Of a stretch of 64,000 nucleotides of DNA, positions 42,304 through 56,100 are shown in pieces; position 1 is the stretch's first letter, and every line of letters begins with the position of its first letter. Made by a program: the position numbers and the translations under genes. Source of the DNA: Dichetophora obliterata (Eukaryota; Arthropoda; Insecta; Diptera; Sciomyzidae). The notes under the pieces were generated by a model. It made no database searches and was not told the DNA's origin. It saw nothing but the letters and a program-made list of their open reading frames with translations. The DNA lies in contig OY986437.1 in NCBI GenBank assembly GCA_963920525.1, positions 34,859,563-34,923,562 on the forward strand. The letters run 5' to 3'.

Positions 42304-43484
42304 TTATAGTACAAATTCGTTGCTCGGTGCTTCATCTCTTTCTGTTTGTAATTCTTTCCATTTAATTTCAAAAAACGATTTTCTAACTGTGAGTGGCAAT
42401 GCTTTTTGGCGCAGAAAGTAGTTAACGTTACCCCGGGCACTATATGTGTTATCTTTGATGAGTTCGCGCAGTGCCATATTTTTTTTTAGTTCCTTATCAT
42501 AGAAGCGAACACCAGCCTGGACAAATTCAGATCCCATGCTTGATAGTTGTTTATCGATATTCACATCGTATCGTACCTGATTGAAATCTTTCATAAACGA
42601 CCAAAGTCCAGAACCAAAAGTACCTAAAATGATATAAAGGACAACGCGAAACTGGAATGGTACAAAATCAGATGGTCAATCGCTATTTTGAAATTAAAGC
42701 AGTCTAAATTATTACATATGTATATGGAACTTACTCTTGCTGGCCGAGCCAGTAAACTATAACGCTGATTCATATAAGAACCAATTGCGTAGATTGTTAT
42801 AAAAGAAGCGCTGGGAAAAATTGAGTTCAATAGCACACTATGTGTCTGCAGCTGTAAAATGCATTTACTCAGACCGAAAATCTGCTCTTCTTCACTCAGA
42901 ACAATCGCGTCCTGCAGTAATCGGCCGCTTTCAGAGTTCCAATCGATTTTCTTGTCACGAAAGCGTATATCATCTCGATTGATTTCATCAACCGTCTCAT
43001 AGTCATAGTTCACTGGTATACCGAGTGCTCCACCAAAACGAAAATTGGTGGTACCTAATGAAAAAAAAATTTACTTACAAGTAGCAGTAAGTTTTTTATC
43101 AGCAATACCTGCTTGAAAAAGATCAAAACCGAACACCGTAAATGGCTTAATTATTTTTCTTTGGTAATCTGGCACATTAAGCTTTTCCAATGCAATCTGT
43201 AGGCGATTTAACACCTTTGGCGGCACGGGTCGTTCAAGGCCGTTTCTAGATTTTTTATAAGCAAAAGGTATTTGTTTCCATTCGTATTGTTGATTGAAGT
43301 TTTATAAAACTCACTCATAACATTGCACAAATTCCTGATAGTATTTTAAACACAGCGTGTGCGGCAGATAGTTTCCAAGGTATAGAACGAACGATGTGCA
43401 GCAGGCACCGGCGAAGACTACATTCCGACCCGATTCGGTCAGAAAAAACTGCCAAAATGCATGTTTCGCTTGCTGTTGTGCCAT
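42304..43484 (-). CDS. TMEM177 homologue, mitochondrial inner-membrane protein
   Basis: Human TMEM177 stabilises COX20 and assists COX2 biogenesis for cytochrome c oxidase; the same role here is inferred from family membership. Minus-strand coding exons are 43315-43484, 43109-43245, 42735-43054 and 42304-42651. The introns (69, 54 and 83 bp) are GT-AG and in phase, giving 324 residues against about 311 in human. The start MAQQQAKHAFWQFF is the only ATG in frame at the head of exon 1. Early sequence has a hydrophobic segment (VVFAGACCTSFVLYLG). The middle has FGFDLFQAGTTNFRFGGALG, then two hydrophobic segments near residues 195-245. The C-terminal block GVRFYDKELKKNMALREL followed by YSARGNVNYFLRQKALPLTV is the family's most conserved stretch. 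The gene converges on pen-2. Confidence 0.9.
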
Positions 43485-43649
43485 ATTTTGGTGATGTTAA
43501 AAAATATTTAACTTTGTATTTTCTTTAAAAAATTATATATAGGAATAAAATATGTTGCAGCGGTTAGGATACCATTTTTGACAGTTGAACGTTGAGAGCG
43601 AAATTGCATAAGAGCAGCAGTGTTTAATATACGAACAAAATGAAGCGCC

Positions 43650-43971
43650 CATGGTATAGTTATTTGACAAGGTAGTAGCGTAGACTGGATTTTTCTCACG
43701 AGCGGCGATTGGAAGTTGTCAAAATTAGCTGTTCATGCAATTAATCAAAGATATGTGAAAAAAATAAGCGACACCTTAAACAAAGCTAGTCAATCGCATC
43801 AAACTAAAAACATTGCAATAAACTTCGCGAAGAAATTTAATGAATTAAAGAAAAATTAAAATAAGCACATAGCTAGTCAACAGCAGCAAACTACAACTCC
43901 TTTAGCAGTTTTTGACAACTACCAACTGCCAAAAAACTGTCACGCCTACCTTGTCAAATAATTATACCATA
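43650..43971. mobile_element. 322-bp hAT-type MITE upstream of the TMEM177 homologue
   Basis: The ends CATGGTATAGTTATTTGACA and (inverted) TGTCAAATAATTATACCATA form long TIRs continuing into CAAGGTAG. GAAGCGCC is duplicated exactly on both sides (43642-43649 and 43972-43979). The element lies 165 bases upstream of the start codon, so it may overlap the promoter. Related copies are at 45637-45956 and about 59677-59870. Confidence 0.9.
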
Positions 43972-43979
43972 GAAGCGCC

Positions 43980-44377
43980 GTTTAGTTTCACGTAATAGGG
44001 TAAATAAGAGATTACTACACACCACTAAACTAAAAGTGTATATTATAGCACGTTCAAACAGTTTTTTTTAAACGCAGCTACACGCGACATAAAAGTAGTT
44101 TTTTCCAACGCAAATAACACTAGAAAAAAGCAAATGAATGCAACTTTTATTCTGCTTTTATTTTGAGTCACCCTGTATTTCGTCGATACTTGCTAAATTC
44201 TAAGTTAATTTTTTTCATATATCAATAGGAGTTTTCGTTTATTTGTTGGGAGCAGGCATATAAGTAAAGTATAAGGAAGCGGTGTAGGTGAAGTGAAATG
44301 AAGTATTAAAATACTTGTTGTAAACAAACACAGTGAAGTTGACACAAACACAAAAACATTAAAACAGGGCCGCATTT
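43980..44377. other. Gap with no supported feature
   Basis: AT-rich sequence without frames or recognisable repeats. Confidence 0.4.
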
Positions 44378-45067
44378 ACCCAGCAGGGAAGCGAGCGCTC
44401 CATTAGCGCATCTGAAGCGCTCCAAAAAAACAGTTGAGCGCTTCATTCTCCTTGTGTACAGCGCATTTTTTAACATAGTCATGTCATCAGATGCATGCGC
44501 TCCGCTTTCGCTGTAGAAAATATAAAATCTTAGCGAGAGCCAAGCGCTTAACGTAGCAAGAACCGAGCGCTTTGTTCTCCTTGTAGTTGGTAGAAAAATG
44601 CAGCGAGAACCGAAGGCTTTGTTTCCTTTATTAGTTCATATCGTCGGCCTAATTCATATACAACGTAAGTCAAAATTATTGATTGTTTAAAAACTGAAAA
44701 AAGACGTAAATGTAGTTTTGACCAATCTACCTAAACCGCTAATAAACGTTTCTTTGCTCAATTTTGACAAACATCCTATTAGAATTAGGGCGACAATATA
44801 AAAAGTTATGATTTTTATGCACTTAATTTCATTTTTCTTTTGATGAAGGAAAAACAGAAAACATAGTTTTAAAACGATTTGATGAATTTTTACAGTTTTT
44901 TTAAATTATTTTTTTTTACATTAAAATCTAATACTTTTTTTTAAGTGCAACGTTATTGTTACGGAAAGTGCAACAAATATAGCGCTATACAAATAGCACT
45001 ATTTGCATGGATAATGAAGCGCTTTTTACGTGCATACAAGTAATGCGCATTGAAATTTTTTGCTGGG
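44378..45067. mobile_element. TIR element with ACCCAGCA ends and internal GCGCT repeats
   Basis: ACCCAGCA at the left and TGCTGGGT at the right are inverted, and AGCGC-rich words face each other further in. The left half carries three or four degenerate copies of a unit like GAGCGCTT(T/C)(A/G)TTCTCCTTG. The short TIR and lack of a clear target duplication leave the class open. Confidence 0.55.
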
Positions 45068-45522
45068 TAGTTATGCAGTAAAGAAAGGCGTAAATAATTT
45101 TTTATTTTTTAGATGTATGCTTACTTTGTAATTTTTATATAGCACCGTTATATAATATGTTGCGTTACCAATTTTTTTTTAACAGAGAAAAGCATTACTA
45201 AAATAAAGTAAAAGACATGAACTCAGAATAAAACTGAAACGACAAAAGTTACTTTTAATGATTTATTAATATTCATTTCAAAAAACCACCTTTTATAAAC
45301 TATTTAATTGATATTAAAATAACACAAAAACTAAACAAATAAAATACATACCAAATTAAACTCCTTTAAAATAAATAGTTTTGTGTAGTTTTTTCCGCAC
45401 TGTCGGCTTTTAATTAGTTTTTTTTTTTTATATAATCCACTTTAATTTCATGTCAAGTTTTAAAAGAAATTGTAAACACAGAAATAACTATTAAAGCTCA
45501 TCCCTATATGAAAAAAAATTAA
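45068..45522. other. Gap with no supported feature
   Basis: AT-rich sequence, T runs, and no frame or inverted repeat that I can define. Confidence 0.4.
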
Positions 45523-46185
45523 GGCCCTTGCCACCCTAAATAATGAATGCGCTCATGAAGCAGAACTTGTGTTTTGACAGATGCCCTTGCTCAAAAATGG
45601 CGGGCAACAATTTATTTTGCTTGGCAAGGGCCATGGCATGGCACAATTACTGACAAGGTAGTAGCGTAGACTAGCTTTTTTCTCACGAGTGGTGATGGGT
45701 AGTTGTCAAAATTAGCTGTTCATGCAATTAATTAAAGAAAAGTGAAAAAATAAGCGACCACTTAAACATAGCTAGTCAACCGCAGCAAACTAAAAACATT
45801 TCAATAAACTTCGCGAATAAATTTAATGAATCAAAGAAAAGTTAAAAATAAGCACACAGCTAGTCAACAGCAGTAAACTACAACTTCGTTAGCTATTTTT
45901 GACAACTACCAATCGCCAAAAACTGTCACGGCTACCTTGTAAAATAATTATACCATGGGTTATTGTAGAACTAGTGAAGGTATATGCATTTCAGACTGCT
46001 CTCTTTTTCTCATAGCCAGAATTGTCAAACTCAAGCATTTTGCTATTCTTGCTTATTTTTGCTTTCTTATCGCATTCTCATCGTTTTCAGATTTTGTATG
46101 GGCTGTCAACTGCGTTTCGACAGTTCCGGCAGTCTGTCTCTCCGAAATGCATCTACCTTCTCTAATTCTACTATGGCAAGGGCTT
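45523..46185. mobile_element. Three-level nested MITE
   Basis: The outermost element starts AAGGCCCTTGCCA near 45523 and ends TGGCAAGGGC. Its right terminus is split by a second element, 45632-46175, of the CATGGTGGAACTAG family, which is flanked on both sides by the exact 8-bp GCAAGGGC (45624-45631 and 46176-46183). That element is in turn interrupted a few bases from its left end by a third, 45637-45956, of the 43650 family (TGACAAGGTAGTAGCGTAGA ... GGCTACCTTG). A 142-codon plus-strand open frame crossing the innermost boundary is chance. Confidence 0.82.
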
Positions 46186-47152
46186 ATGTTAAAAAATTAT
46201 GCTCTATCTCGCTTCCTCAGCGACGAAAATTCCTTCTACACACACAAAAATGATAGAATACAAAGATTGCGCCGAAGACAAGAAAATGAGTACAACAAAA
46301 TTGTCGTTCTGCGCATGTACGTCATAATATCAATGCTGATTTGGAGAGCGTTCACTTTGCATACGATTTCCACACAGAAATGAAAATTGCATACATTTCA
46401 GTTTGTATAATAAAATAAAAGAATTAAGAAGCAATTTATTGGAACGAGATGAAGGAATGGAAATTTATTAAATACTCCTTTGCAAACATTATTTTTACTA
46501 TTAATTTATTACAGTCAGTAAGCAGCTTAGTAAAAAAAAATTTCTCTGAGAAACCAACATCAGTGAGCATTAATTTTCGACTTGGATTTTATAAAAATGT
46601 TCATTATGAGTTTAATTGATGTAGTTTAAACATTCCCAGATATTTTATTTCCATTAATTTACCTGTGAATTGAAAGGACAAATAAATGATAGTTCCAAGT
46701 TATTAAATAATGAAACAAATTTTGTTAAGTTAATATATTTTTGTATTTTTGTTTTCGTTTTTTTTTTGTAATTATTGCAAACATCAGGTTTCTGAAAAAT
46801 ATTTGTTTGCTATTGTTACCACAATTAGCAGCTGCACACTTCATTTTTAAATTTTAAGTTAAAAACTCGAAAATATACTTCGATATATACACAATTAAAT
46901 AAAACACAACCGATCGCAGTACGTTTCTCAAAGAAATAAAATATTGTGACGTAGTCAACTGAACAGATGGTTGTCCAACTCGATTAGCAGAAGTAACGGA
47001 CCTGCGCACAGCGTAATCTCTTATTCTATCATTCTTGGCTCATGCCATGAAAAATATAATGGCATAGGCGGTCTCACTAGATTTTTCGATGTCTTGTGCT
47101 ATGCCTCGTGGAGACGTAGTGTACTGGAGATCACTTCTGATTCAATAAGGCT
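46186..47152. other. Gap with no supported gene
   Basis: AT-rich, with a balanced stretch at 46965-47150 that holds a 64-codon frame without recognisable content. Confidence 0.35.
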
Positions 47153-47315
47153 ATTCACAGTTTAAGCGTAGATACATTTTACAAATGTTACGCGTTACGT
47201 ATTTGAGTTTGCATGCAAAACAACAACAAAGCAAAATACGCTTACGTAAATTGAAGTACAAATAGGAAATCGTACAAAAAACACCAGCGTATTCAAACTG
47301 TGAATAGCCTTATTG
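47153..47315. mobile_element. 163-bp MITE, complete copy of the 10016 family
   Basis: CAATAAGGCTATTCACAG at the left is inverted at the right (CTGTGAATAGCCTTATTG), an 18-bp perfect TIR. The interior AACAACAACAAAGCAAAATACGCT is shared with the right part of 10016-12312. Confidence 0.82.
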
Positions 47316-49444
47316 TTATGTAAAATTTAGTAAAACATACCTTTTTGTACAGCAGTTTTAAATTTTCTCGTATTGCTAAATTTCTGATCTGAGATTTTTA
47401 AAATCTTTACCTTTTTGCATGTTTTCTGTACCACTTTTTAGACACTGAATCAAAAAAAAAAAAAAATTAAAAGCTATGTCTTGTAAAATGCTGTTTAGCA
47501 ATTAAAACACGGCTTAATCTATAATTAATATATTTATTCACATCTAAAGCTGATTTTTTTTTAAATATTCTTCTGTAGTTTTCTCAGTTGTTCATCATAT
47601 TATTTCATATTCTTTTTATTTTTCTTTTATAATTTCAATTGTTATAAACTATATTTTAATATATAATTTTATATTAATTTTTTTGTTTGTTTTTAAGTTG
47701 TTTTTAGTTGCTTTTGCTTAAGATTATAACTATATAAGAATATTGTTCATAATAAATGTGTGTGCTTATATACTATATGTTTGTGTTTATTTTTGTAAAA
47801 AATATGCGCTGCATAGAATAAACTATAAACTTAAACTACTTTGCAAAATTAATTTAAAAACTGTCAAAAAACAATTCAATAATTTTGTATAATTAAAAAA
47901 TTATACAAGTATGTATTTATAGGAATAAGCGTCGTTAGTACAAACAAATAATTAAAAAAAAATTTAAGATTAAAATAAATATTAATAAATACAATAAAAA
48001 AATATATATGCATAAAAAAGAAAACTTTAAAGTAAAAATTAGTTCTTAAGAGTTGCCTTTGGCTAACAATGAGTTGAATATAGTTTTTATTTTTTTAATT
48101 GTTTCTTTTTAATTTTCTTTTTCTTTTTTGAATCTATAAGTATCAATATTAATGCATAAATATAATTTTGTTTTGTCGACTTAAATAACTAAGTTAATTT
48201 TTTTTTATTTTTTTTCATTGAATTGCATTTATTAAGTAATAAATTTCCTTGCATTTTTAAATTGATAATTTTTTTTTATGTATGTTTATCATGAGTTACT
48301 ATTTTTTTACTTACATTTATTTTAATATAAAAATAACCGGATTCTTTTTTTTTGCTATAAACTTTATTAAATTATAACTTTAAATGTTAAAAATAGGTGT
48401 ATTTATTATAGGTATATAAATTTATAAAAAAAAAAACAACAAATAATGTAGCTAAGTTTAAGAAAAAAACTGTTATTGCTGAACTGTGAAGAAGTGCTGA
48501 GTGAAGAAGAGCTTACATAGAAACATTTTCATATAAAGTTGTATGTTAAATAGTGATTATTGATAGTCGACGATTCGTAACTGTTTCATGCTCATAAATC
48601 GTGCTAACACCATTTTTTTTAATAAAGTTCAGATGCCTCAAAATCGAATAGTAATTCAGTAAAAGACACTTTGACTTCCTTTGTATATAAGTTTCTTTTT
48701 CAGAAAATACAAAAGCAACTGGTGCTGCTGTGCTATAAACTTCTTAAATAAGAAACTTTTCATAACGAACATAAAAGATAGCTTCGAAAACAGTTTTAAA
48801 CTTTAAAGCAGAATACATTATATGTTCTTCAAAATAGTAATATGGTCTTAAAAATATGTTAATTGTATTTTAGAAAACGACAATTCGACTTAGAAGTAAT
48901 CGAATATACTTGAATCGAATTTAGTGAATTTCAAAACAGTCATAGTTCTTTAGACAAAATGAAACGTACTTCGAAATTGTAAGATGTGCTTCGGAAATCA
49001 TACAAATTTATTTTATATATTATTTGTCAATTATACTGCCGTAAATAAATTGAATTTTTTCGAAAGGTAATATTCTGTTTAGAATTTCAACTATATGTAT
49101 GAAGCACATTTTGCCTTTCCGAAATTTATTGTTGACTCTTCAAGTAGGCATTTTTAAAATTACATTTGACCATTTAAAATAAGATTCTGCGCATAAAAAT
49201 CTCATGAATGAGGTCTATAGAAGCTCAGAGATTTAACTAAAATGAAACAAGGCCTCTACAAATTTCAAGCGAACTACAAATTTGAGTTGAATGAGTTCAA
49301 ATGCAATAAGCAGCGGTGCACAATTCAAGAAGAAATAGCTAACAAACCAGTGCTGTAGGCCATACTCTTTACGAAGACGTTGCGCTATTTGGTTCAAACA
49401 GCAGTTAAGCAGCTAAATGAGCCAACTTAATTAAATGCACACAG

Positions 49445-49475
<31 letters not shown>

Positions 49476-51342
49476 CGGTAATAAAAGCTCCAAAGAACAT
49501 ATAAAACAAAACTTGCTCTACTTTATATCAACAGAAATCAAAAAAATATACTTGCACTTTATGTTAATTTTTTGTTCAATAATAAAAGATTTATTTTATT
49601 TTTTGTTTTATTTACCATTTAGAGTAAAAATAAAATGTTTTCCTATAATACATTTATGTGTTTGGGTTTTTTTTTAATTTATTTTTGTTGTAAACTACTT
49701 TGCTATTTATGCTATTTTCTCAAATTTTAATTATAGTCATAATAATAGATGTAATTTTAGTTATTTAACATATTTGCCTTTGCTTTATTTTATAACAAAT
49801 TAAGGTTTATAAAATATAATTAGTGATTTAACGCTCTTCTGTCATAATTAGAGTTAAATGTTTCGTTTTTTTTATTAAAGTTTTCAACAATCTTTCAATT
49901 TTTATTATATTTAGCTTTTATTAAGATCTTCGTCGTAGTAATTGTAGCATCAAAAGTAGTTCTATTTATATACAATTTACCGTTTGGTATGGAATTCTAG
50001 GCTGTGCTGCTAGAGCAACTTATTTGTTTGCTTGGCTCCTTTTTAAAACCATTTTAACAATTTCTTTTTTTAACATTGAACATTATTACACTATGAGTTA
50101 GGTTAAAAAAAAAAAGAAAATAAAAATATATTAACTATGTTTAAATTTAAAATGTGCAGCATTTAGTTTTTATTTCTTCATTTAGGTTGTCAACTTTAAA
50201 ACGTTGCAACACGTTGCTAGCGGCTGTCTTAGGCTTAAAATACTTTTTTTTTTATTATATTGCATAATATGAACATAACTCAAAAAGTGTTTTATCAGCG
50301 TTTTAAATTGTAATAATTTAGAACTAGTTCAACGCTTGAAATTTCAAATGTACGTTAAACAGTTTTTGATTACATTTACTGCAGTATTGAGCAGTGCAAC
50401 ATCCCTCGTTATGCCAACAAAAATTATTCCTAGTATATGTACTTCTAATTGATGATAAAAAAATATTCGTCACAATTCCAAAAATGCATCGCTTCTGGCT
50501 GGTGTTGTTGAAAGCTCCAAATCATCTTTGCTAGTTCTTACAGTGTGTTGACAAAACTTGTTTTGTCCTCGTTAAAAATCCATTTGGTCGGCATAGCGAG
50601 AAAATCTTCAATAGTATGCGCCCTAATTATTGCAAAAAAATATTTGCTTTGTAGAATGTTACATTTTTTCGAATTTACACATTATTTTCTACTATTTTGT
50701 TATCAGACATAAATTGTTGTTAAATACAGTTACAAGTTTTTAATCAAGATTAATTTAATAAATACACATTATACGCTACGTTACGTTACGTTAGAGCAGT
50801 TTGTTTTTGTTTTCTTTTTAGGAAAAATTACATAAAAAATAATAAACTTTGTCAAAACAATACTTAAACTATTAACTAAACACACACTTTGTTTTGCTGA
50901 TGTTGTATGATACATTTAAACTCTTTAATTTCTCACTTATTGCTACAATTAAGAATATCTTAAGTGCTAATTTTTTAATAATATATTTATCATAAATTCA
51001 AAGCTTAGAATTAATTTACTTGATGTTAACTTAAGTATGTATATAAAGTATGTCTCTAATAATAGTTTTAAATGTATTTATGATATACCATAGTAGTTGT
51101 AGTAGTAGTAGTTTTTTTATTTTTTTTCTTGTTGTTTATATAGCATCTTAAATCTTCTATAGTTTTTGTCCATTTAGTTTAATTATTTTGTTATATTTCC
51201 CTTGTTAACATTTCTTTTTTGTTGTTTGTTTGTTGATTTGTTTGTCTAATGATAAAAATCCATTGAATTGTTGTTGCTTTTAACAGCTCTTAGTTTGGCT
51301 CTAAGGTTTTATGTTGTAGGGATTTTTATCATTAAGCTGATC
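47316..51342 (-). other. Long AT-rich 3' flank of sbb, probably including its 3' UTR
   Basis: No frame or transposon end is evident over 4 kb, which is unusual for this window and would fit a long 3' UTR of the minus-strand sbb gene; neural fly genes often have extended 3' UTRs. A (CT)13 microsatellite lies at 49445-49470. T-rich runs and TATTTA-like words are frequent. I cannot fix the poly(A) site. Confidence 0.45.
49445..49470 (+). repeat. (CT)13 microsatellite
   Basis: Thirteen uninterrupted CT dinucleotides. Confidence 0.95.
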
Positions 51343-53067
51343 TCATTTAGTTGGTCCGGGAGGAAACGGATTTATCACAGCTACAGCAGCAGCCTGTTGG
51401 CTGGCTAAAACGGCAGCTAAAGAAAAACAAAGAAAGGCAAATTTAGTATGGACTAAGTAGTTTAAAAGAATATAGAGCTCACCTCCATAGGGCGCCGGAT
51501 ACATTGGATACCCAAGTCCAACATGCGTATGATGGTGCGTGTGCACATGTCTTTGCGGTGGTGGACTGCGTGAATCAGCTGCATTGCCGCCGCCACTAGC
51601 ACCACCTGTATTACCACCACCGCCACCGTTTGGGCCACCGGCCGTATTTTGCTTAACAGCACCGCCACCACCACCGTGTGGATCAATACTGCCAGGACCG
51701 CCAACTAAGCCTCCAGGGCCGCCTGGCCCTACTAAACCCTTTTGACTCATTTCCTGTTGCTGCTTAGTTGGTCCACCGCCACCAGGACCCATGCTATTGG
51801 GTGGTGGCTGCAAGTTTAACGGTCCACCCGTTTGACTTGAGGGAGGCAAATGCCCACTGACTGCATTAGGGCCACTACCACTACCGGGTCCAGAATTTGG
51901 TCCCACTGGTGGCCCACCAACACCACCACCACCTCCACTACCTGGCCCACCAATATTTCCGGGTCCACCAGGAGCACCAGGCTGCTGCTGTCCCACGTTC
52001 GGACTAGAGACACTCACTTTAACAGGACCGCCACCGCTATTGGGAGATTTTAGCGCACGCTCACTGAGTTCATGAATTTTGTGCGTTGTATAGTATTGGC
52101 TGGCAGCATGGTGTAGTGCATCCAATGCTTTTGTGCCCGGGTTACGTGAGAGATCTTCTGGTGCGTGATAACGCGCCATAGGCAAGTGATAAGGCGGCGC
52201 ATTGTAAGGTGCAGCCGACATTAAAACATTGCGATACATCGGATGGTTGGGATCGAAACCGAATGGCGCCGGTGCAATGTATGAGGGATGTAGAAAATAT
52301 TGTGACGTTGGTGGTGGGGGCGGACCCTGCGTTTCCATTGTGGGTTTTTGACCCTCCTGCTTAACCTTGATCTCCTCGTCTTTTTGCTTGTTTGTGCTCG
52401 GAGATTCTTTGGTGAGGTTTGTAGCTTTACCGCTGGGTGTTGATGAGCTTGAAGACTGAGATTTGCTCTTACTTTGTTGTTGTTGCTGCTGCTGCTGTTG
52501 TTGTTGCTGATGCTGCTGTTGTTGTTGTTGCTGCTGCTGATGCTGCTGTTGCTGATGTTGTTGCTGCTGATGTTGCTGCATTTGCTGCTGTTGCTGCTGA
52601 TGATGGTGCTGCATAGCCTGCTGTTGCTGATGCGCAATTGACATGGCGTGCTGTTGTTGCTGCTGATGGTGCTGCTGTTGTTGTTGTTGCTGCTGCTGCT
52701 GTTGTTGTTGTTGTTGCTGTTGTGCATTTTGTTCTTCTTTTTGCTGAAGTTGCTGATGTTGTTGAGGCGTTAATCCACCGCCTGCATGCTGAGCACTAGC
52801 TTGATTATTTTGAGCTGCTGCCGCATTTTGGCGACGCTGCTGATCTGAGAAGATGTAGTACCTAGTTATTGGGAAAAAAAATATTTGTTAAGAAATTTCA
52901 TGTATTTTGCGAAGTATTAGATAATGTACCGTCTCAGCTCTTCCTCACGCGACAGATGCTGTTGTGCCGCTATACTCATTGGATGACGCTGATAAATACT
53001 GGGATAAGCTCCAAGTGCCTGCAAATCCTTCGGATGCATGGCATGAGGCTGTTGGGGCATCTGTTGC

Positions 53068-53105
<38 letters not shown>

Positions 53106-56100
53106 TTGTTGTGGTGGTGGAGGGTTTGACGTAGGCTCCTGTTTGATTTCCTGTTTAATTAACGGCTCACTCTTTATCAGCTTGCTGGATATCAACTAGA
53201 AAAAACGAATAAAATGTGCATAGGTTAAATCGTGTTCACGAAAAATGTTGTTTCAATTTAAGTACTTGTTGTTGTTGTTGCTGAAGTTGCGTTTGCATTT
53301 TAGAGTTCTCATGTGGACTGGGACTCTCTTTAGTACGTTCGTCTTTGATGCCAATTGGTGGTTGCTGTTGCTGTGCGGCCTGTGCACTTTGTACGCCAGG
53401 ATGACCACTGAGCTTGGCTGCCTCTTCAGCTGATGAAACAATTGATACCGGACCATAATTTGCTTCCACATTATATGGATAGCCAGGTGTCATATAACTG
53501 TAGCAATAGAAGAAAAAAGGAGAGAGAGAGTAGAAAATAAAAGCAATCGATGCATATGAAGCTTTGGAAAGCAAAAACATACTTGAATGGATAAAAATGT
53601 GATATTGGCTTAGCTGGTGTTGGATTCGGTAAACCTCCAGGGCCTACAGGACCCCCAAGACCTGCCAACCCACTCAGACCAGGCGGCAGTCCACTGCCAG
53701 GTGGCGGTATGCTGCTAAGATTCACTGGTGGTGGTTGACCGCCAGTTGAAGAATCTTTGTTGTTGTTTTCCTGCAGCTGCTGCTGCTGTTGTTGTTGCTG
53801 GTGCTGCTGTTGTTGGTGTTGATGTTGCGGCGTTGGCTTCGATATCAAATCCAGTGGAGGTTCTTTATTCTTATTATAGTCAGTCAGATGCGGCGATTGC
53901 TGCTGCTGCTGCAAATGTGGAGGCGGTTGTTGTGACAGCTGTTGTTGTGACAGCTGTTGTTGCTGCTGCTGTGCTTGCGCTGTTGGAGCTTGTCCAAGCA
54001 CCGGTGGTAGTTGCGGCTGACCCTTTGCGGCTTGTTGCTGCTGCTGCTGCTGATGCTCACTAGGTGGAGGTATCATGTATTGTTGTTGCTGATAGAACTG
54101 ATACATGCCATAGCCACCAAGCGGTGGTATAGGTGGAGGTCCACCGAGCCCTGTGGGTCCTACTAAATCTTGCGGCTTTTTGCTGAGCATATCAACGTGT
54201 TTGGTTGGCTGAGATTTGTCTAAAAAAAAAACAAATTCAAAACTATATGAAGAAAAAATCCGTCCTCTTATAACTGGAAAGTCTACAGACTAGCGAGAAA
54301 CAACATTAAACAAATTGGAGATTGCAATAAAGATAGCACTACAATAAAATCCTGAAGTTCTTAATAACTTTTTGGTGATAATGACGCTCCTTCTAATTTT
54401 AATATTTGGCCCCTATGCGGTCATCCTATGCAACAAACTTTTAGCTATTCTCCGGTAGTTGAACTAGATATAGGTAATAGCATATCGGAGATTAAATCTA
54501 ATGCTATACCTGAAGATGGCATTCCCATCAAGTTTACTAAACTAATGTTGCCACACATTGATAGTTCGCTGCATTGAACACGATCAAGTATAGCAATATA
54601 TATTAAACGTTTAGCATACAATATTGATGGATCGTGATTCAATATAGTAATATATTTTAATATTTTGAAATCTGGATCTCGGATGGCGATCCAAATATAA
54701 CAATAAATATTGTACGTGGAGCCGGCGCCTAACGCATATAATTAATTTTTGTTATGTCGTCTGCATTCCTTGACTTGCGGAAAGTTGACATCGTTCTTTC
54801 GATTGCAAAAGAACAAAACTCAATTAATATAAACGATTTTAGTCCCATAAATATATTATTAATTTTCATCTACCGGGTTTTACCCTTACAGATTACTTAG
54901 TTAATTCTAAATAATATTTAAAAATAAAAGATTTAAATATATTTAATTTTAAAAACTTATTCTAGTCTTCCTCTGGTTTCTTCCAACTGCTTCTTGAAGG
55001 TGTATTTATGGTCATTAAAGTCTAATACGTCAGCAACAGAGATGCTATCTATGCGACATCTTGTCATGGGTTTATCGAGACCATAATTTGTTCTGTGTTT
55101 TGGTATGTGGAATGGTACTCGTCGAGAACGGGCGGGAATTTGAAATGGAATAAGGGCAAGGAGTTCGGGGAAATTTATTCTACCCTCAACGATATCTTTG
55201 ATAAACATTATGTTAAAAAATGTTCGCCTTTGTGACACTGTATGCAGGCTGAGCAGTCGGCAGTACACACAGTAGCTAGGCATATTTTCCCATATGTACA
55301 AGCGGCTCAATGCGAAACGTGTAAACAGTTTTTGTATATTTTCGATCCTGTTGATTAAGTTTTTGTAAATCGGGTCCCATCTAATGCTTGCATACTGGAG
55401 GGTTGATCTCACTAGATTTGAATACAAGATTTTTGCTGTATATGGATCTTTTAATTCTTTGGAATTTCCTTTCACGAAGCCTAAAGTCTAATTTGCTTTG
55501 CATATTATGTACTCCAGCTGGACATCGAAGCTGAGGTTCAAGTTGAAGTAGAAACCCAAGTCTTTGAATTGGGTATTTATTATGAACAACTTACTGCCTT
55601 CGAATATGTAATCATATTCGATAGGGAGCCTTTTACGGGTAAATGGTACGATATAGCATTTGGAAAAATTTAATTGAAGGTTGTGTATTTTTTACCAATC
55701 TTTTAATTTGTGTATGACTTCGTCGCTAGTGGATTATATTATGTGATAAATTTTCAGGACATTTGCGTATTTATTATCGTAATTTATTATCGATTTTGAC
55801 AAATAGGCTTCTATTCTTTAGGTAAGACTCGATCCATTTCAGTAATTGAGAGTGGATTTTCAGTTATTCGAGTTTGGCTAGTAGGATATTGTGTTGGATG
55901 CTATCGAAGGCCTTGGATATGTCTGTGTATAATACGTCTAATTGTGACGTCGACTCGACTGCTGCGGTACAGAAGTTGGGAAATATGGTAAGACTCGTGT
56001 TGGTGGATCAACCTGGGAAGAATCTGGGTTGAAATAATGTTTTTTACTTGTTTAAATAATATGTTGCTAACAATTTTATACAAAATTTTGGGGAACAATT

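Noticed and set aside
45955..46383. 142-codon plus-strand open frame
   Set aside because: It starts inside one MITE terminus and runs across another, and it is not conserved in the sister MITE at 41142.
49435..49677. 80-codon frame starting at the (CT)n microsatellite
   Set aside because: Its first third is the dinucleotide repeat and the rest is low-complexity AT-rich sequence.
51462..54063. Several 60-170 codon frames rich in Ser/Asn, Leu or Val over the sbb exons
   Set aside because: They are other-frame or antisense readings of CAG/CAA and GGN repeats in sbb.
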